This document shows positions 55,127 through 64,000 of a stretch of 64,000 nt of DNA, piece after piece. The stretch covers positions 246,501 through 310,500 of the forward strand of contig JACEFZ010004157.1 in the NCBI GenBank assembly GCA_014155875.1, written 5' to 3'. Both the position numbers and the translations under genes were made by a program. Origin of the DNA: Cepaea nemoralis. Lineage: Eukaryota > Mollusca > Gastropoda > Stylommatophora > Helicidae. The notes under the pieces are model-generated. The model made no database searches, was not told the DNA's origin, and was given only the letters and a program-made list of their open reading frames with translations. Position 1 is the stretch's first letter; each line of letters starts with the position of its first letter.

Positions 55127-55344
55127 AGGATCTATTTCGTTTGCCCGGGTTTTATCCTATACAACTCGGTCTCTTTCCACAGGGGGGCCTGCCCAAAGCG
55201 TCGCACAAAACACGAACTCCGTAGCTTCAGCGACGATCCCCAAGTTGTATTGCACTCGCGAAGTGAACAACGTGGACCGGAATCAAATCCACGACCCTCG
55301 AGGGCAAGGCAGGCGGCGTAACCACTTGACCACGGAGGACCCTA
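55127..55344 (-). mobile_element. SINE-E, full length
   Basis: On the minus strand: GTGGTCAAGTGGTTACGCCG (A box), GGATTTGATTCCGGTCCACG (B box), CACTTCGCGAGTGCAAT, GGAGTTCGTGTTTTGTGCGA, and the 3' end GATAAAACCCGGGCAAACGA. The downstream side is an A-rich run near 55110. Confidence 0.82.
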
Positions 55345-55794
55345 ACTGTGTGAAGCCACACAAGATGTAATTGTGTGGCCTTCTTTGTAGTCTTCTGTTT
55401 GAATCTCATCCTTCCTTGAACTGGCACATGATCAGCATGGAAACTGGCCTCTACTCTAGTCTCTGCCCTGGCTTCCAACCACTCGGGAATCAACATGTAA
55501 CCAATGAGACAGCCAGCGTTACTTCAAGAGATTTTCAGGATGTATAATCGTCAAGGACGGTGTGTGAACCAGGTGTTACATATTGTCATATCATCGGTCC
55601 AAGCTATTAATCTATCACCCTTCTCATTCCTTTCACCGAGATAGTGCATAGCTCACTTTTTGAGAAAGACTGAGTAACAGAGGGAGATCGGGAGAAAGAA
55701 AGAGAGAGGGTGGGGGTGGGGAGAGAATTGTGTATAAATTTAAAATAAATAAAGTGAATGACCGAGAGAGACAGACACACACATACAGAGCGAG
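55345..55794. other. no recognisable feature
   Basis: Spacer without supported signal, becoming purine-rich toward the GA tract. Confidence 0.4.
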
Positions 55795-55796
55795 CG

Positions 55797-55858
<62 letters not shown>
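55795..55858. repeat. (GA)n microsatellite
   Basis: GA tract of ~28 units preceded by GCGA units. Ser-Leu frames on the minus strand are artefacts. Confidence 0.96.
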
Positions 55859-55859
<1 letters not shown>

Positions 55860-56026
55860 AGAGAGAGAGAATGAGAGAAAAAATATAGTGAGCATAGAAA
55901 GAGAGACAAAGCGATAGAGATATCCATACGTGAATAGTCTCTATTCACTCAATGAATAGGTCACATATACTTTGTACATTGAGACAGAAAGATTAAGGGA
56001 AGGGGGCGATGGAGAGAAAAAAAAAG

Positions 56027-56041
56027 GAAGAGAGAGAGAGG

Positions 56042-56101
<60 letters not shown>
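56027..56101. repeat. (GA)n microsatellite
   Basis: Second GA tract, ~35 units with one GGGG interruption near 56040. Confidence 0.96.
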
Positions 56102-57079
56102 AAAAAAGAAAGACAGATAGAGACAGACAGACAATGCAGGAGAGAAACTCGAAGGGCAGGAGGGAGCCAGAGAGGAAAGAAGAGGTCACAGATGGACGAG
56201 GATGGGTCCGAGGATGGCGGAGATAAGGGCCAGGGCTGGGTGGAAATGTTTACCAGGTCTGTATGTAAACCCGGTGTAACTTTTACTGGCAGTGTTATGC
56301 CAGACTGATTAGAATGTTATCATACAAGGTAAACGACAGGGGATCTCCCTGATAACCGGGCCAGCGCTGCCAGATAATACACACACAGTTTGTTTTTTGG
56401 ATGCTCGAGTGGAAGAGAAAGACACGGATAAGTGTACCCGAAGGACAGACCACAAGGAATGCATGCGAGGGAGGGAGGGGGTAAGACATAAGAGGAAGTA
56501 AATGAGCCTATAGCGTCAAGGAAGAATCTGCCCACTAACGCGAGATAAGTTTACAAGAAACGATCCAATAAATTAAGTAGGAAAACAAAACAAAGTAAGG
56601 TAAAACAGACAGCTGTGGACAAGAGCACAACCTGACAACGACACGGGACACTTGAATTGATTTACGAGTATTTAAGCAGTGGTTTGAAATTTGGCATTGT
56701 GAAATTAAATGTTACAGGGAAATGCTTAAAATATCGCTGGAAAAGGAAAATAAAAATATTAGGTTCTTCTGGCTTGTAAACAACAGTTGTCATGGAAACT
56801 GAAATATGTTTGCCATATTACACGTCATGGCGGCTTAGACAGAACATTGATGGGGGACACGGTCCCTGGAAGAAGAGTCAGTGATAACAAGTACGCACAT
56901 GGACGCCGGGCCCTGAAGAAATATCGGGCATGAAAATACACAAGGCAGGTGAGCTGGCAAAGAATCGATAATCTTTCCAGGTGGCCATGATGAGAACCGA
57001 CGTTCTGCAAATGATCTGTTATGCGATTATAACGATGCAGTGGCCTAGAAAGAGCAGCAATGCAAGACGTGGTTGCTGT
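56102..57079. other. no recognisable feature
   Basis: No repeat or coding signal that I can support. The last ~100 bp may already be decayed RTE-like LINE. Confidence 0.4.
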
Positions 57080-57975
57080 TGGATCAAGTTATGCGAGTAC
57101 ATTCAAAATGCAGGTGATAAGGGAAAACATCAGAAGCGTGCATGAAGGGACAAAGAAGGCCTGCGGACCAACGATCATAATAAGTGCAATACTGAAAACC
57201 TTGACTGGATAAATCATCACTGATAAGAAACAGCAGATGGATAGATGGTTGGAGCACTATTTAGAGCTTTACTCAAGAAGTGAGACCAAACTAGCGGATG
57301 ATGCCCTCAACGCTATAGAGGCCCTGCCAACTCTTGACCACCTGGACACACTTCCCACCATAACAGAAGTTATGTGTGCTATTAAAGAACTTTCATCTGG
57401 CAAAGCGTCAGGTAAGGATGAGATTCTAATAGAGGTTATCAGGAGTGGGTAAGATACACTCACTCTACAGATCCACCAGCTAATAGAGCTATGCTGGCGA
57501 GAAGGACAAGTCCCACAGGATTTCAAAGATTCAAGCATTATAAAACTGTACAAGAACAAGGTGGGTCGGAGTGACTGTAACAACTATAGGGGTACCTCAC
57601 TTCTGTGTATTGTTGAGAAAGTATTTGCCAGAATTGATACAAAGATGTGTGTAAGCGGGACATGATCGATACAGGCATTGATAATGCGCACTGGGAGCAA
57701 GTCACCGCTCAACGTGTTGCACGGAGGGCAAATATCAGAAATGGAATAAAGATAAAGGGGGAAATTATTGCAGATAGGTCACAAACTGAGCTCGTGAGAC
57801 GTAAGATGGTGCGCGATGGTGAAAATGACCATGTGTTCACATGTATTCATTATGGACGAACATTTACAACGCTAATAGGTGTGATAATTCACATTCGCTA
57901 CCGCAGTGGGTTGTAGTTATTATGCCTTTTTTGAAGCGCAATGTAACAAACGATCGTCAAACGGGAAGGTGCCAA
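57080..57975 (+). pseudogene. RTE-like LINE, copy 2, internally deleted
   Basis: The plus strand reads IQNAGDKG, KKACGPTIIISAILKTLTG, ITDKKQQMDRWLEHYLELYS, PTITEVMCAIKELSSGKASG, IHQLIELCWREGQVPQDFKD (through a stop) and CNNYRGTSLLCIVEKVF. At ~57637 it jumps to the C-terminus: YKDVCKRDMIDTGIDNAHWE, RVARRANIRNGIKI and FTCIHYGRTFTTLIGVIIHI. The catalytic half of RT present in copy 1 is missing. The order and wording match copy 1 (15284-19560) closely, so this is the same family. The element ends at a GTGGT-type repeat. Confidence 0.87.
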
Positions 57976-58060
57976 TGATGGTGGAATATGGTGGTTTGGT
58001 GGCATATGGTAGTGTAGTTGAATATGGTGGTATGGTGGATTATGGTGGTATTGTGGCAAC
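57976..58060. repeat. ATGGTGGT-type tail repeat of RTE-like copy 2
   Basis: Irregular TATGGTGG units directly after the 3' end AAGGTGCCAATGAT. Copy 1 has TTGG units at the same position. Confidence 0.75.
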
Positions 58061-58993
58061 AAGAAAGTTGGAGAAGAAGAGAGAAACAAGAGGGAAAAGA
58101 GTTGTGATGTTAGGCAACTTGTCATCATGGCATGAGAAATGAGTGGGATACTCTTGAGACAGAAGGCTGTAGATATAACAACCACTATCGACATATGATA
58201 TTAACTACAAGAAACGGCAGTAGCAATTTCAAGATTGAATTAATAAGGTAACGTAATAACGGGGAAAACATCTACTTTGTAGTCTTTCAAATAAAGCAAG
58301 AACATTTGGATACGGAAAGAAAGTAGCGGGAAAATGGACAACTCAAAGGGAACACACAACAAAACAGGCAAAGAAGGCAAACTGTATCAAATAATAAGAT
58401 CTTTACTGCACATAAATCCGAACCCCAGGGGGTTGATTGCGCATGTGTAGCCGCATGGCACGCGCTACGATCCGCAGACGTTCAAGGGGAGATAAGCGGA
58501 ATGATATGCGCAAGATAGACACTGCACAGAGACTATGATGGCGTCCGACATGAAGAATATGTTGGTATCCATTCACAACATGAAACATGCCTCTCTCCCA
58601 ATCCGGACAAGTAGTCGAGCACCGCTTTGTACTTATCTGCAAGAATTAGTATAACAATAAGGACACGTATTTCTGTGTTTATCTGATTTCCCGCCAAAGA
58701 AAAGGTAGGTTTGGACCAAACATGGTACACAATCACATAAACAAGTATTATCATGTTAATTTCTGCTCACTGCGCGTTAAAATTGCGGAAGATACCACGA
58801 AACAAAACACATGACACGATGACCCTAGTAAGGCAATACTTCTGTCCAAATGGGAGGTCACATTTGGCGATGCATTATCTTTCGGCACTCAATCAATTAT
58901 GTTTCTCTTTCATGTCAAGAAATGAAACGGAAAAGATAACAAACAATATGCTAGTATCACTGTTTGGTCTCTTCATCTGTCAGAGACAGGAAG

Positions 58994-58997
<4 letters not shown>
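58061..58997. other. no recognisable feature
   Basis: About 0.9 kb of apparently unique sequence. No supported gene. Confidence 0.4.

Positions 58998-59070
<73 letters not shown>
58998..59070. repeat. (GA)n microsatellite
   Basis: Pure GA tract, ~36 units. Confidence 0.97.
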
Positions 59071-59073
<3 letters not shown>

Positions 59074-59400
59074 GACATCCATAAAGAAACACTAAGAATA
59101 ACTAGAAATTGCTTTCACAGAAATCCCCCGGACAAATGAAGTAGATGGAATCCTAAAACACACAGAGAAGAGACTTGTATACAGAGATAGATATTACGGG
59201 CACGGCGGGAGCTGTAGGAGATAGCAGGAGGTGGGACGGCTTGGTGCGAACTGGATGGGGATCTAGTCTCCAATAGAGGGATACAGGCAACCGTAGAAGA
59301 TTAATTAAGAAAAGGCGCCACGACAATAGAAGTTACAGTGTTGATTACTTTAGATACAAAACAAATACAATAGTAACATTCTGCAGCAGGAGGTACAGTC

Positions 59401-59476
59401 ATCATCATAATCATCCACATCACCATCATCATCATCATCATCATCATCATCAGCATCATCATCATCATCATCATCT
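59401..59476. repeat. (ATC)n tract, 3' tail of LINE-C copy
   Basis: ATC units with CAC and CAG interruptions. On the minus strand it is the (GAT)n tail of the adjoining LINE-C fragment. Confidence 0.9.
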
Positions 59477-59735
59477 CCAAGTGCCATGCCTGCTGGCGTA
59501 GGCGTACATATCTCTCTATATATCTCGGTCTTCGGTGTTTTGCTGCTGATATTCCTCCATGCCGGCGTCTCAATCCATCCATCATCATTTCTCTTGGTCG
59601 GCCTCTGACTCTCTTCCCCGCGATCTTTCCAGTCGTCACGATGTTCTCCAATGCCTCTCTTCTCATCACATGACCAAAGAAAGCTGTGTATCTCTGTCGT
59701 ATTGTTGTATACAATGTTTTAGTTTCATTAGCTTC
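59477..59735 (-). pseudogene. LINE-C 3' end, 5' truncated
   Basis: The minus strand encodes IRQRYTAFFGHVMRREALEN, IVTTGKIAGKRVRGRPREMM, DGLRRRHGGISAAKHR, then the last codons and the trinucleotide tail. This is the best-preserved LINE-C terminus here: open for ~80 codons of real LINE sequence. The upstream RT is missing. Confidence 0.82.
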
Positions 59736-60457
59736 TGTCGGACAATCGTCGTTACATTAATAGCTAGAAAATTATGACAGACTTGGACTGAATGGGTTAA
59801 GAGGCAGCATGAACAGCTAGAAGGGACACGTGACCATGAAGTCTAGGAAGTTATGAATGGAAGCCTGATTTCCGTGCTCACGAGCCAGGAATAGATTAAG
59901 CGGGAGCGAGTTTATGCTCGAATATATTATAGACTATCAGTTGCTCAGACAGGGGTTGGGCCGGTCGTAGATTTCAGAATTTAGATTCCCAAACTGATAT
60001 CTTGACAGAAAACATTTAGCTTCCCGAGTTGTTGTACCTGGCGCTGAGGTTCGTACATCCGTGGATAGTGGGCGTCGTCTGGCGTCTGTTGAGGTGTTTA
60101 TTGACCCAAGTGTACGGCTGCATGTAAATTTGTCCAGGCTGCTGTCTGGGGCGTTGTCTTGTGTAACTACAATATAAATTTGTAAGAATCTCTGTTAATG
60201 GATTGTTTTATCTTGCTTGTAAATGGATGGTGTAAAATGATCTAACAATGAGTCACAGATAGAGAAGAGAACCCAAGGCTGTGGAACTTCTTGAAAAGTG
60301 GAGGTCCCGTGTGCAAGCTGTACACGATACAAATCCTATGGCAGCTGGAAATCACGAAAAAGAGGAGGTAAGACCGCCGCCCTTGCAACATTGTTACAAA
60401 AGAAAACTTAGCCTACGGTTAGATAGAGCCAGTTACTGTGGATAGAATCCGTCTAGG
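59736..60457. other. no recognisable feature
   Basis: Spacer without supported signal. Confidence 0.4.
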
Positions 60458-60845
60458 GATTGGTTTTCAAACGGTGGGGAATTCCCTCTCCCTGGGGTGG
60501 GCGTGAGGGATTTTAGGGTTTCAGGGGTGGGGGATTAAGATTATCTCAAGATCGCGTTAATACAAGAACTGATTACTTGATATTGTTTTTCCCTCCTTAT
60601 TTTACGGTTCTGTACTTCTCGCCCTTCTGAAATTCGTTTTATAACATAAGTAGACCCGCAAATCACGTTTTATGTAGATGTTCAAATATATAATATTAAA
60701 TATATCTTCCATTTTTATGTACAATGTGTAGGGATTGGGGGGAGGGGGGATTTATACGGTGGAAATACGAAAGGGGGTGAATGACATTCTGAACATATGG
60801 TGAAGGGGTAAAAGGGCCACACACACAAAAAGTTGAGAACCACAG
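60458..60845. mobile_element. hAT-type MITE, copy 2
   Basis: The left end (TTGGTTTTCAAAC) and right end (GTTGAGAACCACAG) are degraded versions of the CAGTGGTTCTCAACC terminus of copy 1. The interior shares ACTTCTCGCCC, GAAATTCGTTTTATAACATA and AGTAGACCCGCAAATCACG with it. Flanking GTCTAGGG (60451) and GTCTAGAG (60846) match at 7 of 8 bases, close to an 8-bp hAT target duplication (edge uncertain by one base). Confidence 0.8.
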
Positions 60846-60881
60846 GTCTAGAGGAAGCAAACCGCAAACCGTACACAAATG

Positions 60882-62245
60882 CATATCGAAGTCGGACACA
60901 CAGATCTCTGAGGTGCATCACTGGGTGTGGCCCACATATCGAAGTCGGACACACAGATCTCTGAGGTGCATCACTGGATGTGGCCCACATATCGAAGTCG
61001 GAAACACAGATCTCTGAGGTGCATCATTGGGTGTGGCCCACATATCGAAGTCGGACACACTTATCTCTGAGGTGCATCATTGGGTGTGGCCCACATATCG
61101 AAGTCGGGCACACTTATCTCTGAGGTGCATTATTGGATGTGACCGAATATCGAAGTCGGACACACTTATCTCTGAGGTGCATCATTGGGTGTGGCCCACA
61201 TATCGAAGTCGGACACACTTATCTCTGAGGTGCATTATTGGATGTGACCGACATATCGAAGTCGGACACACAGATCTCTGATGTGCATTATTGGGTGTGA
61301 CCCACATATCGAAGTCGGACACACAGATCTCTGATGTGCATTATTGGGTGTGACCCACATATCGAAGTCGGACACACAGATCTCTGATGTGCATTATTGG
61401 GTGTGACCCACATATCGAAGTCGGACACACTTATCTCTGAGGTGCATCATTGGATGTGGCCCACATATCGAAGTCGGACACACTTATCTCTGAGGTGCAT
61501 CATTGGGTGTGGCCCACATATCGAAGTCGGACACACAGATCTCTGATGTGCATTATTGGATGTGACCGACATATCGAAGTCGGACACACAGATCTCTGAT
61601 GTGCATTAGACACACAAAGCTCTGAGGTGCATCATTGGGTGTGACCACATATCGAAGTCGGACACACTTATCTCTGAGGTGCATCATTGGATGTGGCCCC
61701 ACATATCCGAAGTCGGACACACTGATCTCTGAGGTGCATCATTGGGGTGGCCCACATATCGAAGGTCAGACACACAGATCTCTGAGGTGCATCATTGGGG
61801 TGTGGCCCACATATCGAAGTCGGACACACTGATCTCTGAGGTGCTCATTGGGTGTGGCCCACATATCGAAGTCGGACACAACAGATCTCTGAGGTGCATC
61901 ATTGGGTGTGGCCCACATATCGAAGTCGGACACACTGATCTCTGAGGTGCATCATTGGGTGTGGCCCACATATCGAAGTCGGACACACAGATCTCTGAGG
62001 TGCATCATTGGGTGTGGCCCACATATCGAAGTCGGACACACAGATCTCTGAGGTGCATCATTGGGTGTGGCCCACATATCGAAGTCGGACACACATGATC
62101 TCTGAGGTGCATCATTGGGTGTGGCACACATATCGAAGTCGGACACACTGATCTCTGAGGTGCATCATTGGGTGTGGCCCACATATCGAAGTCGGACACA
62201 CAGATCTCTGAGGTGCATCATTGGGTGTGGCCTACATATGGACGT
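60882..62245. repeat. 53-bp minisatellite, ~26 copies
   Basis: Period 53 bp (60882 to 60935). Units read CATATCGAAGTCGGACACAC, (AG/TT)ATCTCTGAGGTGCAT and CATTGGGTGTGGCCCA. Two variants (ACAGATC and ACTTATC) are arranged in blocks, and a TGATGTGCATTATTGG variant forms a run at 61270-61410. One truncated unit occurs near 61608. Small indels cluster at 61640-62100. Confidence 0.96.
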
Positions 62246-63235
62246 CCGGATGAAGAAGAAAAAGAAATCCAGTAGACGAGAAAGTAAAAAAAAAACTACA
62301 TGATATAGACATAAATTACAGAGGTTGAGAACCAGAGGAGAACCCTTTTACTCAACTGAAATAATTAACAACGAAAATGGAGAACCAGTAGGTGAACAAA
62401 AACAAATCCTAATAAGATGGAAACAGTACTTCGAACAACTTCTCAACATTCCATCACATGTCACAGGAATTCAAGAAACCGATACAGACGCCACCGAAGA
62501 ACTAGACCCAGACAAACTGAAAGAAGAAATTATAGAAGCTGTCAGATTAGCCCCATTGAGCAAATCACCAGGACAAGATGAAATACCAATTGAACTAATT
62601 AAAGCAGCAAGAGAAGTAGGAACAGAATGGGTTCAACCATTTTTGGGTAGAACAACAGACACAACGAGACTGGGGAGACGCCATGATTATCCCAATGTGG
62701 AAAAAAAAAAAAAAACAAAGGCAGCAAAAGAGACTGTACATAATACAGAGGCAGTTCCATATTTAGTCATACTGGAAAATATTTTGCAAAATTCTTGAGA
62801 AAAGATTACGAACTACCATGGAACCCCAGCTTAGCGAAACACAACTTGGATTTAGGAAAAACCAAAGAATGCACAGATGAAATTTTCGCACTTAAATAAC
62901 TTATAGAAAGCAATCGAATTCAATGAAACACTCTACTTAGCCTTTGTCGACCAAGAAAAGGCATTTGATAGAGTAGATACATAAAAGCTGTGGGAAATCC
63001 TTAAATAAGATGGAGTGAGAACACATCTAAAAAAAAAAAAACCTATGTAGACGCTCATACAACAACAGTGAATGCATAGTGAGAGCAACTGAAGGACATT
63101 CAGAACCCTTCACCATAAGATCCGGAGTACGACAAGGTTGTGTCCTGTCCCCTGTCTTATTCATAACACACATAGATAACATATGTAAGGAAACCAACCA
63201 AACAGAGACTGCAAGAACGGCGCATGACGAGAACA

Positions 63236-63246
63236 CAAAAGAAGAA
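63236..63246. repeat. target-site duplication, left
   Basis: CAAAAGAAGAA, identical to 63472-63482, flanking SINE-G. Confidence 0.85.
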
Positions 63247-63471
63247 AAAACTGTCATTTACTTCCAATATAGTACCTTGAGGTGTATGGCAGAGGGGTCT
63301 TTGAGTCTGAGGAATTAAGGCCGCATGGCTACTGCAGTCGCCGCGAACTGTGCAGGTTAGGATTTTCTTTTTGCCCCCGACAGAAAAATATCCCACACCT
63401 TACCGAGGGATTGAACCCGGGTCTCCCGAATGAGAGTCCGTCCTTTTAACTACTCGGTCAGCCGCTCCACG
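63247..63471 (-). mobile_element. SINE-G inserted in LINE RT
   Basis: The minus strand starts GCGTGGAGCGGCTGACCGAG (with A box GGCTGACCGAGTAGTTAAA) and has a perfect B box GGGTTCAATCCC ~45 bp on. The body then runs to 63247. 225 bp between two 11-bp copies of CAAAAGAAGAA. The host LINE frame resumes right after the duplication, at ~21 codons before the FADD box. Confidence 0.88.
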
Positions 63472-63482
63472 CAAAAGAAGAA
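63472..63482. repeat. target-site duplication, right
   Basis: Second copy of CAAAAGAAGAA. Confidence 0.85.
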
Positions 63483-64000
63483 CCTTCTACAAATTACAAC
63501 ATTAGAGAACTCCTGTTTGCGGACGACCAAGCACTAATAGCAAAATCAGAAGCTGAATTACAAGACCACATGAATAGTCTAAACGAAATGTGTAGGGAAC
63601 ATAACATAAAAATTAGCACAAGTAAAACAGAGATAATGACTATAACTAACGAAGAAGAAGAAACAACAACAATTCACCTAAACGAACACCCTTGAATCAA
63701 GTAAAAAAATTTCACATGCCTAGTAAGTATAATATCATCAAAAGGCAAATCAGAAGACGAGATCGAAAATAGATGCAATATGGCAAACCAAAAACTCATT
63801 GAACAAATGGTACCAATACTAAAGAACAAACATGTACAAGTATCAATGACTACTAAGAAAGCACTTTACAACACAATCTTCCTACCCACTCTATGTTACC
63901 AACGCCAAACCTGGACAATGACAGAAAAAGAGAAAAGAAAAATCACAACAACAGAAATGAGATTCCTGAGAAGAATACTCAATGTATCAAGAAAAGATAA

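Larger units (their letters stand above)
62255..64000 (+). pseudogene. LINE endonuclease-linker and reverse transcriptase, with a SINE insertion; runs off the window
   Basis: Plus-strand blocks: RTRGEPFYSTEIINNENGEP, ILIRWKQYFEQLLNIPS, PLSKSPGQDEIPIELIKAA (start of RT, ~62545-62610), then through frame changes ETQLGFRKNQR, LYLAFVDQEKAFDRVDT, EPFTIRSGVRQGCVLSPVLF, [SINE-G], ELLFADDQALIAKSEAELQD (catalytic FADD intact near 63516-63527), SLNEMCREHNIKISTSKTEI, CLVSIISSKGKSEDEIENRC, TLCYQRQTWTMTEKEKRKIT and EMRFLRRILNVSRKDK at the window end. A clear non-LTR RT with at least four frame changes, in-frame stops and poly-A expansions, so inactive. The clade is not resolved; it is not the same family as the RTE-like copies. 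Confidence 0.88.

Noticed and set aside
60990..62303. Repeat protein frames in the 53-bp array
   Set aside because: Open frames shift every unit and appear on both strands. Minisatellite artefact.

Overview
This is eukaryotic, metazoan-type intergenic DNA built almost wholly from repeats. I found no host protein-coding gene, rRNA, true tRNA or CRISPR that I could support. The mix of families is typical of a large repeat-rich invertebrate genome: RTE-like and RNase H-bearing LINEs, several tRNA-derived SINEs, a Ty3/gypsy relic, a mariner relic, hAT-type MITEs and a Helitron with an internal repeat array. A mollusc or other lophotrochozoan is my best guess, but that is inference and no single-copy gene supports it. 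All family labels (LINE-C, SINE-A and so on) are local to this annotation and come from comparing copies inside the window.

Layout. 1-3.7 kb: LINE, mariner and SINE relics. 3.95-7.45 kb: a 48-bp and a 28-bp minisatellite. 7.8-9.7 kb: a LINE 3' end and SINEs. 9.7-12 kb: AT-rich sequence with nothing recognisable. 12.5-14.1 kb: a Ty3/gypsy pol relic flanked by direct repeats. 14.6-20 kb: a nearly full-length but dead RTE-like LINE lying inside a CCAA-type array, with a second, RNase H-bearing LINE inserted into it between 12-bp target duplications. 21.5-22.8 kb: 64-bp and 43-bp arrays. 25.3-28.8 kb: a 92-bp satellite. 29-35.8 kb: SINEs, a LINE RT relic and a composite nested element. 35.9-39.4 kb: two copies of a LINE C-terminus, one of which has been expanded into a 49-bp x ~44 array. 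40.6-42.9 kb: a non-autonomous Helitron holding a pyrimidine tract and GACA repeats. 43.6-46.6 kb: a very homogeneous 86-bp satellite. 48.2-53.3 kb: smaller arrays, a CACT tract and a 19-bp array. 53.5-60.8 kb: two hAT MITEs, SINEs, an internally deleted RTE copy and a LINE 3' end. 60.9-62.2 kb: a 53-bp array. 62.3 kb to the end: a decayed LINE RT with a SINE inserted into it.

How the parts relate. The recurring theme is that 3' ends of retroelements adjoin tandem repeats. LINE-C ends in (TGA)n that begins at its stop codon. The RNase H LINE and element D end in (AACT)n. A SINE-E ends in (GT)n. SINE-B copies abut the 92-bp and the 86-bp satellites and a 33-bp duplication. The 49-bp array is a run of copies of LINE coding sequence. 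No array unit looks like a conserved gene. The most interesting signal is this apparent birth of satellites from retroelement tails, not a coding system.
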